DNA of 64,000 nt from Roseovarius marisflavi (GTDB lineage Bacteria; Pseudomonadota; Alphaproteobacteria; Rhodobacterales; Rhodobacteraceae): contig NZ_FRBN01000011.1 of assembly GCF_900142625.1 (NCBI RefSeq), forward strand, positions 53,682-117,681. The letters run 5' to 3'. A model generated the notes under the pieces. That model was not told the DNA's origin, searched no databases, and saw nothing but the letters and a program-made list of their open reading frames with translations. The translations under genes and the position numbers were made by a program. Below are positions 19,666-28,556 of the stretch, in pieces; positions within the stretch are counted from its first letter, which is position 1, and each line of letters begins with the position of its first letter.

Positions 19666-19709
19666 CCAAGGGTCAGAGCGTGCCGCGACCCTTGGGCTGC
19701 GGCCTTTTT
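19666..19709 (+). terminator. Possible terminator after the membrane protein gene
   Basis: A 9-bp inverted repeat (19666-19674 with 19687-19695, 12-base loop) is followed 8 bases later by a short T-run (GGCCTTTTTA). It lies 74 bases past the stop of the membrane-protein gene. The delay between stem and T-run makes it a weaker candidate than the ssb terminator. Confidence 0.45.
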
Positions 19710-19757
19710 ATGCGCGTGTTAATCAAAGTTTAGTGGTTCTGGCGATTAAATCGGGGC

Positions 19758-20693
19758 ATGCAAATAGACCTGAGTGATCACGGCGCCCCCCCGCCCGGCC
19801 CCGCCGCCCTACAACAAATGCCACAATATGCCCGCGCTTTGGCGGCCATGGGCGCAAAGGTGCAGGGAATCACCGGGCGCGTTTGCGACGGCGTCGCAGC
19901 ACAGGCGCTTGTGGTGCAGCGCCGCATTGGCCCAATGACGGTCAACTGGCTTCCGCGCGGGCCAATCTGGCGGCCCGATCTTTCCGAGCACCAGCGCGAC
20001 ACCTTTCTCTCTTGCATGACCGGCGTGATGTCCGGCGGCGCGCTCTGGATTGGCAGCGCTGACAATGACCATGCCGCAGCCGAGTTTTCCCCACATGGAT
20101 TTCGTCCCCTGATCGCCGCGCAATCCGTGGCTCAGCTTGATCTGATCCCCGCCGCCAAGGTCCGGATGGCAGCACAGCATGGCAAATGGCGCAACCGGTT
20201 GCGCCATGCCCAAGGGGTCGGGCTTATGGTGTCTGAGCGTGAATTCGACCCCACCCGCGACACTGCAATCCTGCGCCGCGAGGCCAGACAGCGCCGCGAC
20301 CGCCGCTATCGCGCCTTGCCGCTCGGCTTTGCGGTTGCGTTCAGCGCGCAAAACCCCGGCGCGGCACGGATCTGGAGCGCGCATAAGGCGGGCGAGTTGG
20401 TGGCGCAGATACTCATCCTGCATCATGGCATGACCGCCACCTATCACATCGGCTGGACCGGCGATTTGGGGCGCAAGACCTCGGCGCATAACCTTTTGCT
20501 CTGGGAGGCGCAAAACTGGCTGGCCGAGCGCGGGGTCATGCGGCTTGATCTCGGCCCAATCGAGGCCTTGAGTGCGCCTGGCCTTGCCCGCTTCAAGATG
20601 GGCAGCGGGGCTACGCTTTGCGCGCTCGGGCCAACCATGATACGGTTTCCCCGGCCCGCCCTGTTCCAAAAGCGTCACAGGCGCGCGGCATGA
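19758..20693 (+). CDS. FemAB/Acetyltransf_6-like acyltransferase
   Basis: A 311-residue soluble protein of the GNAT superfamily with the two-lobed FemAB/BioF2-like layout. The C-terminal half shows the typical LVAQILILHHGMTATYHIGWTG strand pair, a small conserved SAHNLLLWEAQNWLAERG helix and LDLGPIEALSAPGLARFK near the end. Relatives of this fold transfer aminoacyl or acyl groups to cell-wall or polysaccharide precursors, but bacterial members outside Firmicutes are mostly of unknown substrate. It follows the membrane protein gene in the same direction after a weak terminator. Confidence 0.7.
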   Translation: MQIDLSDHGAPPPGPAALQQMPQYARALAAMGAKVQGITGRVCDGVAAQALVVQRRIGPMTVNWLPRGPIWRPDLSEHQRDTFLSCMTGVMSGGALWIGSADNDHAAAEFSPHGFRPLIAAQSVAQLDLIPAAKVRMAAQHGKWRNRLRHAQGVGLMVSEREFDPTRDTAILRREARQRRDRRYRALPLGFAVAFSAQNPGAARIWSAHKAGELVAQILILHHGMTATYHIGWTGDLGRKTSAHNLLLWEAQNWLAERGVMRLDLGPIEALSAPGLARFKMGSGATLCALGPTMIRFPRPALFQKRHRRAA

Positions 20694-20777
20694 TGGCGCT
20701 CACAAAGCGCTTTGCCTCTGGTCTTTCCGCGCTGCGGCGTATAGGGCGCAGGCGAACAATATCAGGACACCGCCCCT

Positions 20778-22598
20778 ATGGACATGCGCAATATCGCAAT
20801 CATCGCCCACGTTGACCACGGCAAAACCACGCTGGTCGACGAACTGCTGAAACAATCCGGCGCTTTCCGGGCCAATCAGGCCGTCGACGAACGCGCCATG
20901 GACAGCAATGACCTGGAGCGTGAACGCGGCATTACAATTTTTGCCAAGCCCACGAGCCTGGTTTGGAAAAACACCCGGATCAACATCGTTGATACCCCCG
21001 GCCACGCCGATTTCGGCGGCGAGGTCGAGCGTATCCTGAGCATGGTTGACGGTGTGGTTCTGCTGGTCGATGCCGCCGAAGGCCCGATGCCGCAAACCAA
21101 ATTCGTGACCGCCAAGGCGTTGCGCCTCGGACTGCGCCCGATTGTTGTGCTCAACAAGGTCGACAAGACCGATGCCGAGCCCGATCGCGCGCTGAACGAA
21201 TGTTTCGATCTCTTCGCCAGCCTTGACGCCAATGACGATCAGCTTGATTTCCCGCATATGTATGCCTCGGGCCGCTCCGGCTGGGCCGATCACGAGCTGA
21301 CAGGCCCGCGCAAGGATCTTTCGGCGCTGTTCGAGCTTATCGTGAACCACGTGCCCGCGCCCAAGCAGATCGCCCATGTGAACGAAGATTTCCGCATGCT
21401 GGCCACCACCCTTGGCGCCGACCCCTTTGTGGGTCGCCTGCTGACCGGCCGGGTTGAATCCGGTCGTCTCAAGGTTGGCGCAACCGTTCAGGCCCTGAGC
21501 CGCATCGGCCAGAAGATCGAACAGTTCCGCGTGACCCGCATTCAGGCCTTCCGCGGCCTTGCAAGCCAGGATATCGACGAGGCCCTTGCCGGCGACATCG
21601 TCAGCCTTGCCGGCATGTCCAAGGCCACCGTGGCCGATACCATCTGTGCCCTTGCGGTCGAAGATCCGATCGAGGCCCAGCCGATTGATCCGCCCACCAT
21701 CACCGTGACCTTCGGCATCAACGACAGCCCCCTTGCCGGTCGCGAAGGCAAGAAGGTGCAGTCGCGCGTCATCCGCGAGCGGCTGATGAAAGAGGCCGAA
21801 TCCAACGTTGCGATCCGTGTCACCGACACACCAGGCGGCGAAGCCTTCGAGGTCGCCGGACGTGGCGAATTGCAGATGGGCGTGTTGATCGAAAACATGC
21901 GCCGCGAGGGCTTTGAGCTCAGCATTTCGCGGCCGCAGGTTCTGTTGCGGACCGGCGAGAACGGCGAGCGCCTTGAGCCGCTCGAAGAAGTCACGATTGA
22001 CGTGGACGACGAATATTCCGGCGCCGTGATCGAAAAGATCACTGGCCCCCGCAAGGGTGAGCTTGCCGAGATGAAACCCGCAGGTGCCGGCAAGACCCGG
22101 ATCATCGCGCTTGTGCCCTCGCGCGGGCTTATCGGCTATCACGGCGAATTTCTGACCGACACGCGCGGCACCGGTGTTCTGAACCGGGTATTTCATAGCT
22201 GGACCCCGCATCGCGGCCCGATTCAGGGTCGTCGGACCGGGGTGTTGATCTCGATGGAAAGCGGCGAATCGGTGGCTTATGCCCTGTGGAACCTCGAAGA
22301 GCGCGGGAAAATGTTCATCGGCCCGCAGACCAAGGTCTATACCGGCATGATCATCGGCGAACACAGCCGCGAGAACGATCTCGAGGTAAACCCGCTCAAG
22401 GGCAAAAAGCTCACCAACGTGCGGGCCTCTGGTACCGACGAGGCCGTGCGCCTGACCACGCCGGTCACGCTCAGTCTGGAACAGGCGATTGCCTATATCG
22501 ACGATGACGAGTTGGTCGAGGTCACGCCCAATTCGATCCGCATGCGCAAACGCTTTCTCGACCCGATCGAGCGCAAGCGGAATGCCAAAAAGGCCTAG
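20778..22598 (+). CDS. typA: Ribosome-associated GTPase TypA/BipA
   Basis: TypA is a translation-factor GTPase that binds 70S ribosomes and assists 50S assembly and stress adaptation. The N-terminal G domain shows [37 protein letters not shown] and NKVDK. EF-G-like domains follow, with the family-specific C-terminus (about 490-600: [11 protein letters not shown]...[15 protein letters not shown]). 606 residues is standard. It ends 3 bases from the convergent phosphatase gene stop. Confidence 0.97.
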   Translation: MDMRNIAIIAHVDHGKTTLVDELLKQSGAFRANQAVDERAMDSNDLERERGITIFAKPTSLVWKNTRINIVDTPGHADFGGEVERILSMVDGVVLLVDAAEGPMPQTKFVTAKALRLGLRPIVVLNKVDKTDAEPDRALNECFDLFASLDANDDQLDFPHMYASGRSGWADHELTGPRKDLSALFELIVNHVPAPKQIAHVNEDFRMLATTLGADPFVGRLLTGRVESGRLKVGATVQALSRIGQKIEQFRVTRIQAFRGLASQDIDEALAGDIVSLAGMSKATVADTICALAVEDPIEAQPIDPPTITVTFGINDSPLAGREGKKVQSRVIRERLMKEAESNVAIRVTDTPGGEAFEVAGRGELQMGVLIENMRREGFELSISRPQVLLRTGENGERLEPLEEVTIDVDDEYSGAVIEKITGPRKGELAEMKPAGAGKTRIIALVPSRGLIGYHGEFLTDTRGTGVLNRVFHSWTPHRGPIQGRRTGVLISMESGESVAYALWNLEERGKMFIGPQTKVYTGMIIGEHSRENDLEVNPLKGKKLTNVRASGTDEAVRLTTPVTLSLEQAIAYIDDDELVEVTPNSIRMRKRFLDPIERKRNAKKA

Positions 22599-22601
22599 GG
22601 C

Positions 22602-23147
22602 CTACGGCGCAATCATGAATCGCCCGCTGACCGCCAGACCCTCTGGCGTGCGGCGGGCGATGATGATCTCTCCCGAGCTTACCCCAAGACCGGTCAGCGC
22701 TGTGATATTCACTTGATGAGTGACGATCAAAAGACGCGCATCGGTGGGCAGGCTTTGAATTAGTTCAAGCGTTTGTTCCGTCTGTGCCTTGGCATCGCCC
22801 TGTCCGGCGTAAAATGAATTGAGCGTCGGCTGTTCCGTGACCTCCCCCAGATTCAGCAGATGCGCCGTGTCGCGCGTCCGGCACCATTGGCTTGTCCATA
22901 TCTGGCCAAAGGTCACCCCTGCCGCGCGCAACGCCTGCCCCGTGCGCCGCGCCTGATCCCGGCCGCGCGCATCAAGGTTTCTCTGGGTCGCGCAATCGCC
23001 AAGCGCAAAGTCGGACGGATCGCCCGTTCCCGGCGCGAGCGCATGGCGCATCAGGGCAACCACGCCGGGTTGCTTGAGCGCGCTCAAATCATCGGCCGAG
23101 GCAAAACCCGCGAAGAGACATAGGTATACGGTTAGTAAAAATCGCAT
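22602..23147 (-). CDS. Exported histidine-phosphatase-family protein
   Basis: A 181-residue member of the histidine phosphatase (phosphoglycerate-mutase-like) superfamily. A signal peptide MRFLLTVYLCLFAGFASA sends it to the periplasm. The catalytic RH motif is in VVALMRHALAPG, the second conserved Arg in WTSQWCRTRDTAHLL and the second catalytic His in LLIVTHQVNITALTG. Substrate unknown. Convergent with typA with 3 bases between stop codons. Confidence 0.85.
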   Translation of the reverse strand: MRFLLTVYLCLFAGFASADDLSALKQPGVVALMRHALAPGTGDPSDFALGDCATQRNLDARGRDQARRTGQALRAAGVTFGQIWTSQWCRTRDTAHLLNLGEVTEQPTLNSFYAGQGDAKAQTEQTLELIQSLPTDARLLIVTHQVNITALTGLGVSSGEIIIARRTPEGLAVSGRFMIAP

Positions 23148-23202
23148 GGCTTCCCCTTATCGCTTCAGGAAAACCTAGGGCGACGCGCGGGTTTGACCAG
23201 CG

Positions 23203-23490
23203 TTATTCGGTGATTTCGACGATCACCAACTCGCGCTCAGAGGCGCCGCGCGCATGGTTCAGCGCCGCTTGATAGTCGTCGCTGTGATAACAGGCCTCGG
23301 CGGCCTCGACCGAAGGAAAGCGCGCCACCACGTTGCGCGGGCGCTCCTTGCCCTCAAGTTGTACAAACCGCCCGCCGCGCGCAATGAAGGCGCCGCCGTG
23401 CTTGGCAATCGCCGGGCCTGCTAGCTTGGCATATTTTCCATAAGCCTCGTCATCGGTCACGGTCACATGGGCAATCCAAAGCGCGGGCAT
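23203..23490 (-). CDS. DUF1330 family protein (copy 1)
   Basis: A 95-residue single-domain protein of the DUF1330 ferredoxin-like (dimeric alpha-beta barrel) fold. It shows the family marks KYAKLAGPAIAKHGG, FIARGG and VVARFPSVEAAEACYHSDDY, where the sequence ends in a conserved Asp-Tyr/His region. Molecular function is unknown for the family. It follows a second DUF1330 gene by 18 bases and the pair lies immediately downstream of alaS. Confidence 0.85.
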   Translation of the reverse strand: MPALWIAHVTVTDDEAYGKYAKLAGPAIAKHGGAFIARGGRFVQLEGKERPRNVVARFPSVEAAEACYHSDDYQAALNHARGASERELVIVEITE

Positions 23491-23508
23491 GCTGGTCTCT
23501 CCTTGGGG

Positions 23509-23793
23509 TCAAAGGCCGTCTACGACGACAATATCACGGTCACTGCTGCTGATCGCGATCGGCAAAATGCGGCGATAGGCGTCAGAATTATACCACTCAA
23601 GCGCGGCCTCTCGGTCCGGGAATTCGATGATCACATGCCGGTCAGGGCCGTTGCCCTCCAACTGGGTCTGTGCGCCCCCTTTCACCAGGAACCGGCCACC
23701 GAATTTCTCAGCCAATGCAACCGTTTGGCTGGCATAGTTCTTGTAATCTTCGGTATCGGTCACATTGATCCGGGCAATAATATAGGCGCTCAT
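23509..23793 (-). CDS. DUF1330 family protein (copy 2)
   Basis: A 94-residue paralogue of the neighbouring DUF1330 gene with the same layout: MSAYIIARINVTDTEDYKNY at the start, GGRFLVKGGAQTQLEG, and VIIEFPDREAALEWYNSD. The two copies have diverged considerably, so the duplication is old. It starts 9 bases after the alaS stop and may be read from the alaS promoter. Confidence 0.86.
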   Translation of the reverse strand: MSAYIIARINVTDTEDYKNYASQTVALAEKFGGRFLVKGGAQTQLEGNGPDRHVIIEFPDREAALEWYNSDAYRRILPIAISSSDRDIVVVDGL

Positions 23794-23802
23794 CGTTCCT
23801 CC

Positions 23803-26466
23803 TCAGGTCGAAATGACCCCCTCTGCCGCTTTGATCGCGGCCTCTGACTGGCTGATGTCGCTGCCCCCGCCCTGGGCCATGTCGGGGCGACCGCCGCCGC
23901 CCTTTCCGCCCATTTCGGCCACAGCGGCCCGCACCAGATCCACCGCCGACACCCGAGTGGTCAAGTCATCGGTCACGCCGGCGGCGACCGCCACTTTGCC
24001 ACCGGTATCGGCCATCAGCAAGACCGCACCCGATCCAAGGCGCGCCTTGTGCTCGTCGATCAGCGGCGGCAGGTCCTTGCCCTGAACGCCGGACAGCACC
24101 TGCGCGATGAACTTCACGCCGTTGATCTCGCGTACCTCAGAACCGCCGCCGTCACCCGGCCCGCCGGCCATGGCCAATTCACGGCGCAGCTGTGCCACCT
24201 CGTTGGACAGCGCGCGGCGCTCGTCCATCAGGGATTTGACCCGCTCGACAACCTCGTCCGGGCGCGCCTTGAGGTCCTGCGCAATCGATGACAGGCGCGC
24301 GCTTTGCCCGCTGAGATAGTCAAAGGCCGCAGCCCCGGTCAGCGCCTCGATCCGGCGCACACCGGCACTTGATGCGCTATCGCCAAGGGCCACGAACACG
24401 CCGATGTCGCCGGTTTGGCGTACATGGGTGCCACCGCAAAGTTCGATAGAATAGGTCTGCCCGTCCGGCCCGCGACCCGAGCCCTCCTCGAACCCCATCG
24501 ACACCACCCGTACCTCATCGCCGTATTTTTCGCCAAAGAGCGCCTGTGCGCCAAGGCCGCGCGCGTCATCCGGGCTCATGATCCGGGTTTCAACGGCACT
24601 GTTCTGGCGGATATAGGCGTTAACGTCGGCCTCGACCTTGGCCAGCTCATCGTCGCTCAGCGGCTTGGTATGGCTGAAATCAAAGCGCAACCGGTCCTCG
24701 GCATTGAGCGATCCGCGCTGTGCCACATGATCCCCAAGCGCCTCGCGCAGCGCCTCGTGCAGCAGATGCGTCGCCGAATGGTTGGCGCGAATGGCGCTGC
24801 GGCGGGCGTGATCGACGGCCAACTGGGCCGCCTGCCCGCTTGTTACCTCGCCCTCGGTCACCTCGGCGAAATGGATGAACACGCCGGCCACCTTCTTCGT
24901 GTCGGTAATCCGGGCCGTACCGGTTTCGGTTTTGAGCAGGCCCTGATCGCCGACCTGACCGCCGGATTCGGCATAAAACGGCGTCTGGTTCAGCACGATC
25001 TGGACAGTCTCGCCCGTCTTGGCGACCGCAACCGGCGCGCCGGACGCCACCAGCGCCGTGATCTGCCCCTCGGCAATCTCGGTGTCATAGCCCAGGAAAT
25101 CTGTCGTTCCCTTGTCCTCGGCAATGTCAAACCAAACGGCCGCATCCGCCGCCTCGCCCGAACCCGACCACGCCGCACGCGCCTTGGCCTTTTGCTCGGC
25201 CATGGCCGCATCAAAGCCCTCGGTATCAACCGAGCGGCCCTTTTCCCGAAGCGCATCCTGCGTCAGATCAAGCGGAAACCCAAAGGTGTCATAGAGCTTG
25301 AAGGCCGTCTCGCCCGGAAGCGCCGCCCCCTCGGGCAGATCGCCAAGCTCGTCATCCAAAAGCCGCAGGCCGCGATCAAGCGTCTGCTTGAATCGGGTTT
25401 CTTCAAGGCGCAGGGTTTCCTCGATCATCGATTGCGCGCGGCCAAGTTCCGGATAGGCCTGGCCCATCTGCGCCACAAGCGCCGGGACCAGACGGTGCAT
25501 GACCGGGTCCTTGGCCCCCAGAAGATGCGCGTGCCGCATGGCGCGGCGCATGATCCGGCGCAGGACGTAACCGCGCCCCTCATTGCTCGGCATCACGCCA
25601 TCGGCCATCAGGAAAGAGGTCGAGCGCAAATGGTCCGCAATCACCCGGTGGTGCACATTGCCGGGGCCATCAGGATCCTGGCTTGTGGCATGGGCGCTCG
25701 CCTCGATCAGGGCGCGCATCAGGTCGGTGTCGTAATTGTCGTGCTTGCCCTGCAACAGCGCGCCAATCCGTTCCAGCCCCATGCCGGTATCGATCGACTG
25801 CATATCAAGGTCGCGCTGTGTGCCGTCTTCAAAGCGCTCATTCTGCATGAAAACGAGGTTCCAGATCTCGATGAAACGATCACCGTCCTCTTCCGCGCTA
25901 CCCGGAGGGCCGCCCCAGATATCGGGACCGTGATCATAGAAAATCTCGGTGCAGGGGCCGCAGGGGCCGGTCGCGCCCATCGACCAGAAATTGTCATCCG
26001 TCGCGATCCGAATGATCCGGTCATCGCTCAGCCCGGCGTATTTCTTCCAGATCGACGCCGCCTCGTCGTCGGTATGATAAACGGTGACCAACAGCTTGGA
26101 CTTATCGATGCCAAAATCCTTGGTCAGCAGATCCCAGGCATAGGGGATCGCCTGTTCCTTGAAATAGTCGCCAAAACTAAAGTTGCCGAGCATCTCGAAA
26201 AACGTGTGATGGCGCGCGGTATAGCCGACGTTATCAAGGTCATTGTGCTTACCACCGGCGCGCACGCACTTCTGGCTTGTGGTGGCGCGGGTGTAATCGC
26301 GATGCTCAACCCCGGTGAAACAGTTCTTGAACTGCACCATCCCGGAATTGGTGAACATCAACGTCGGGTCGTTGCGCGGGACAAGCGGCGAACTGTCGAC
26401 GATACGATGATCGTTGCGCTCGAAAAAGTTCAGAAAAGTCGAACGGATCTCATTCAGCGTTGGCAT
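23803..26466 (-). CDS. alaS: Alanyl-tRNA synthetase
   Basis: AlaRS charges tRNA-Ala and edits mis-serylated tRNA. I choose the start MPTLNEIR (26466) because a GGAAAG ribosome site is 8 bases upstream and the family begins with this segment; an ATG two codons earlier is too close to that site. The aminoacylation domain has NSGMVQFK and [17 protein letters not shown]; the editing domain has HxxxH ([13 protein letters not shown]) and CGGTHV (ELCGGTHVR). A C-terminal C-Ala part with the DUF/DHHA1 region ends with a glycine-rich segment ([16 protein letters not shown]). 887 residues is normal. Confidence 0.97.
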   Translation of the reverse strand: MPTLNEIRSTFLNFFERNDHRIVDSSPLVPRNDPTLMFTNSGMVQFKNCFTGVEHRDYTRATTSQKCVRAGGKHNDLDNVGYTARHHTFFEMLGNFSFGDYFKEQAIPYAWDLLTKDFGIDKSKLLVTVYHTDDEAASIWKKYAGLSDDRIIRIATDDNFWSMGATGPCGPCTEIFYDHGPDIWGGPPGSAEEDGDRFIEIWNLVFMQNERFEDGTQRDLDMQSIDTGMGLERIGALLQGKHDNYDTDLMRALIEASAHATSQDPDGPGNVHHRVIADHLRSTSFLMADGVMPSNEGRGYVLRRIMRRAMRHAHLLGAKDPVMHRLVPALVAQMGQAYPELGRAQSMIEETLRLEETRFKQTLDRGLRLLDDELGDLPEGAALPGETAFKLYDTFGFPLDLTQDALREKGRSVDTEGFDAAMAEQKAKARAAWSGSGEAADAAVWFDIAEDKGTTDFLGYDTEIAEGQITALVASGAPVAVAKTGETVQIVLNQTPFYAESGGQVGDQGLLKTETGTARITDTKKVAGVFIHFAEVTEGEVTSGQAAQLAVDHARRSAIRANHSATHLLHEALREALGDHVAQRGSLNAEDRLRFDFSHTKPLSDDELAKVEADVNAYIRQNSAVETRIMSPDDARGLGAQALFGEKYGDEVRVVSMGFEEGSGRGPDGQTYSIELCGGTHVRQTGDIGVFVALGDSASSAGVRRIEALTGAAAFDYLSGQSARLSSIAQDLKARPDEVVERVKSLMDERRALSNEVAQLRRELAMAGGPGDGGGSEVREINGVKFIAQVLSGVQGKDLPPLIDEHKARLGSGAVLLMADTGGKVAVAAGVTDDLTTRVSAVDLVRAAVAEMGGKGGGGRPDMAQGGGSDISQSEAAIKAAEGVIST

Positions 26467-26546
26467 GGGCATCTCTTTCCGGGCGGTTATTTGGCCTGCA
26501 TCCGGATGATTTAACTGTGCCGTCTTGCCATGTCCACCGCAAGAAA

Positions 26547-26570
26547 AGGCCCGGCGCATTGGCCGGGCCT
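26547..26570 (-). terminator. Rho-independent terminator of recA
   Basis: On the minus strand, 22 bases after the recA stop, an 8-bp GC-rich stem (AGGCCCGG paired with CCGGGCCT) is followed by TTTTCTT. The tract lies between recA and the alaS start, which suggests that alaS has its own promoter in this interval. Confidence 0.85.
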
Positions 26571-26592
26571 CAATCCTGTCGCCTATGTCGGA

Positions 26593-27675
26593 TTACCCTT
26601 CCAGGATATCGCCGTCATCGCTGTCGTCGGGGCGCCCGGACATATCAAAGTCCAATCCGTGCGAGGCGCGGATCTTATCCTCGATCTCAAGCGCCATTTT
26701 CGGGTTCTCACGCAAGAAGGTCTTGGCGTTTTCACGGCCCTGCCCGATGCGTTCATCCCCATAGCTGAACCAGCTCCCGGATTTCTCGACCACGCCCGCC
26801 TTGGAGCCAAGATCAAGAAGCTCGCCCATTTTGCTGATGCCTTCGCCATACATGATGTCGAATTCCACCTGTTTGAAGGGCGGTGCCACCTTGTTCTTGA
26901 CGACCTTGACGCGCGTGGCGTTGCCAACGATTTCATCGCGATCCTTGAGCGCCCCGATACGGCGGATATCAAGCCGGACCGAGCTGTAGAACTTCAACGC
27001 GTTGCCGCCGGTTGTGGTTTCCGGGCTGCCGAACATGACGCCGATTTTCATGCGAATCTGGTTGATGAAAATAACCGTGCATTTGGTGCGGCTGATCGAG
27101 CCGGTCAATTTGCGCATGGCCTTGCTCATCAGGCGGGCGTGCACGCCGACGCTGCTGTCGCCCATTTCGCCCTCAAGTTCCGACTTGGGGGTGAGCGCCG
27201 CAACCGAATCGACCACGATCATGCTGACCGCACCGGAACGCACCAGCGTATCGACGATCTCAAGAGCCTGCTCGCCTGTGTCGGGCTGTGAAATCAACAG
27301 ATCGTCAAGGTTAACGCCGAGTTTGCGCGCATAAACCGGATCAAGCGCGTGCTCCGCGTCGACAAAGGCGCAGATGCCGCCCTTTTTCTGTTCTTCCGCC
27401 ACACAATGCAGCGTCAGCGTCGTTTTGCCCGAGCTTTCAGGCCCGTAAATCTCGATGATGCGCCCCTTGGGGATGCCACCAATGCCAAGCGCGATATCAA
27501 GGCCAAGCGATCCGGTCGAGGTCGCCTCGATATCGGCGATCGGATTGTCGCCCCCCATGCGCATGATCGACCCTTTGCCGAACTGCCGCTCGATCTGGGC
27601 GAGGGCGCTGTCCAGCGCCTTTTGCTTGTCCGTGTCTTTCTTTTTGTCCATGGATAAAAGATCTGCCGTTGCCAT
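26593..27675 (-). CDS. recA: Recombinase RecA
   Basis: RecA promotes homologous strand exchange and LexA self-cleavage. The 360-residue sequence has Walker [11 protein letters not shown], the [16 protein letters not shown]alker B region and the DNA-binding loop [17 protein letters not shown] with [17 protein letters not shown]. The C-terminal tail is acidic (DDSDDGD). A ribosome site AAGGAAG is just upstream. The promoter carries an alphaproteobacterial LexA-type box, so SOS control is expected. Confidence 0.98.
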   Translation of the reverse strand: MATADLLSMDKKKDTDKQKALDSALAQIERQFGKGSIMRMGGDNPIADIEATSTGSLGLDIALGIGGIPKGRIIEIYGPESSGKTTLTLHCVAEEQKKGGICAFVDAEHALDPVYARKLGVNLDDLLISQPDTGEQALEIVDTLVRSGAVSMIVVDSVAALTPKSELEGEMGDSSVGVHARLMSKAMRKLTGSISRTKCTVIFINQIRMKIGVMFGSPETTTGGNALKFYSSVRLDIRRIGALKDRDEIVGNATRVKVVKNKVAPPFKQVEFDIMYGEGISKMGELLDLGSKAGVVEKSGSWFSYGDERIGQGRENAKTFLRENPKMALEIEDKIRASHGLDFDMSGRPDDSDDGDILEG

Positions 27676-27726
27676 TTGTTCGCTTCCTTATTCCACACCC
27701 GGTCACGGGCGGCAATCGCTGCCTTT

Positions 27727-27741
27727 GTTCGCTTCTTGTTC
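27727..27741 (-). promoter_or_regulatory. LexA-type box in the recA promoter (GTTC-N7-GTTC)
   Basis: The direct repeat GTTC-GCTTCTT-GTTC (27727-27741 on the plus strand) exactly fits the GTTCN7GTTC operator known for LexA in Rhodobacter and other alphaproteobacteria. It is 51 bases upstream of the recA start and falls around the predicted transcription start. A partial repeat (TTTGTTCGCTTC) recurs at 27676-27687, next to the recA start codon, but lacks the second GTTC. Confidence 0.85.
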
Positions 27742-27746
27742 TCGAC

Positions 27747-27775
27747 CTTATGAGGACAAAAGTGGAACATTTCAA
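27747..27775 (-). promoter_or_regulatory. Predicted sigma-70 promoter of recA
   Basis: On the minus strand TTGAAA (27775-27770), a 17-base spacer and CATAAG (27752-27747) form a reasonable promoter. The LexA-type box lies immediately downstream, covering the start of transcription, the expected arrangement for repression by LexA. Confidence 0.6.
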
Positions 27776-27868
27776 GAAAATTATTGGTAAATCGACTTTT
27801 GCCTGAAACGATTAACAAGTAGTTTACAGTGATCCCATATGTGAAAATCTCTTGGAAAAGGCCGCTAA

Positions 27869-28516
27869 ATGTTAGTGTTTTCAACGGCAAAGCTGGTGTT
27901 CCTGTCGGTGCCCAAAACCGGTAGCACCGCCTATCAGGCCAGCCTGGTCCCTCTCGCGGCGATCGCTGTGACGACGCCCCCCGAGCTAAAACACGCGCCG
28001 GTGTTTCGCTACAATCGCTTCTTTCGACCGATGATCGAACGATTCATCGCACCCGACGTAGATGTTCTGGCGGTGATGCGTGAACCAATCAGTTGGCTGG
28101 GAAGCTGGTATCGTTACCGTCAAAGACCGGCAATGGCCGGGACCGCCAATAGCACGCAGGATCTTAGTTTTGATGATTTCGTCACGGCCTATTGCATGGG
28201 CGAGCAACCCGGCTTCGCGCGTGTTGGCGCGCAGTCAAAGTTCCTCGAACCGCAGCGTAATGGCACCTGCGTCACCCATCTGTTCCGCTATGAAGATCAA
28301 GCAGATCTGATCCGTTTTCTGGAACAGCGACTTGGCACAACGATAGAAATCAAACACCTCAACGCCTCCCCCGCTCGCGACCTTGAACTGAGCGCAAAGA
28401 CCGAGGCCCGGTTACGCCGCAAATTTTCCAGTGATTTCGCCCTGTGGGAGGGAATCGGTGAAAATGGCCAGTATGCGCCCCTGCCTGCGCGCCGAAAGCC
28501 CGTCTCAAAGACCTAG
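27869..28516 (+). CDS. Sulfotransferase-like P-loop protein
   Basis: A 215-residue protein with the two PAPS-binding marks of the sulfotransferase superfamily: a 5' phosphosulfate loop KTGSTA (16-21, in FLSVPKTGSTAYQA) and a 3' phosphate motif VMREPISWLGSWYRYR (about 68-83). It is shorter than typical sulfotransferases and such small Rhodobacterales homologues are sometimes misnamed gamma-glutamyl kinase in databases; it has no kinase motifs. The acceptor molecule is unknown; surface polysaccharide or a lipid are possibilities. Divergent from recA, with the control region between them. Confidence 0.72.
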   Translation: MLVFSTAKLVFLSVPKTGSTAYQASLVPLAAIAVTTPPELKHAPVFRYNRFFRPMIERFIAPDVDVLAVMREPISWLGSWYRYRQRPAMAGTANSTQDLSFDDFVTAYCMGEQPGFARVGAQSKFLEPQRNGTCVTHLFRYEDQADLIRFLEQRLGTTIEIKHLNASPARDLELSAKTEARLRRKFSSDFALWEGIGENGQYAPLPARRKPVSKT

Positions 28517-28556
28517 CTACTGCGCATCACAGCAATTTCGGCGCCCCAGCCTCCCC

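Noticed and set aside
20700..22364. 554-codon open frame on the minus strand over typA
   Set aside because: It is antisense to a clear TypA gene. GC-rich coding DNA leaves long open antisense frames; no protein-family likeness was seen.
24415..26514. 699-codon open frame on the plus strand over alaS
   Set aside because: Antisense shadow of alaS with low-complexity Arg/His/Gly content.
27676..27692. Second SOS-type box near the recA start
   Set aside because: Only one GTTC is present; the second half reads TATT.
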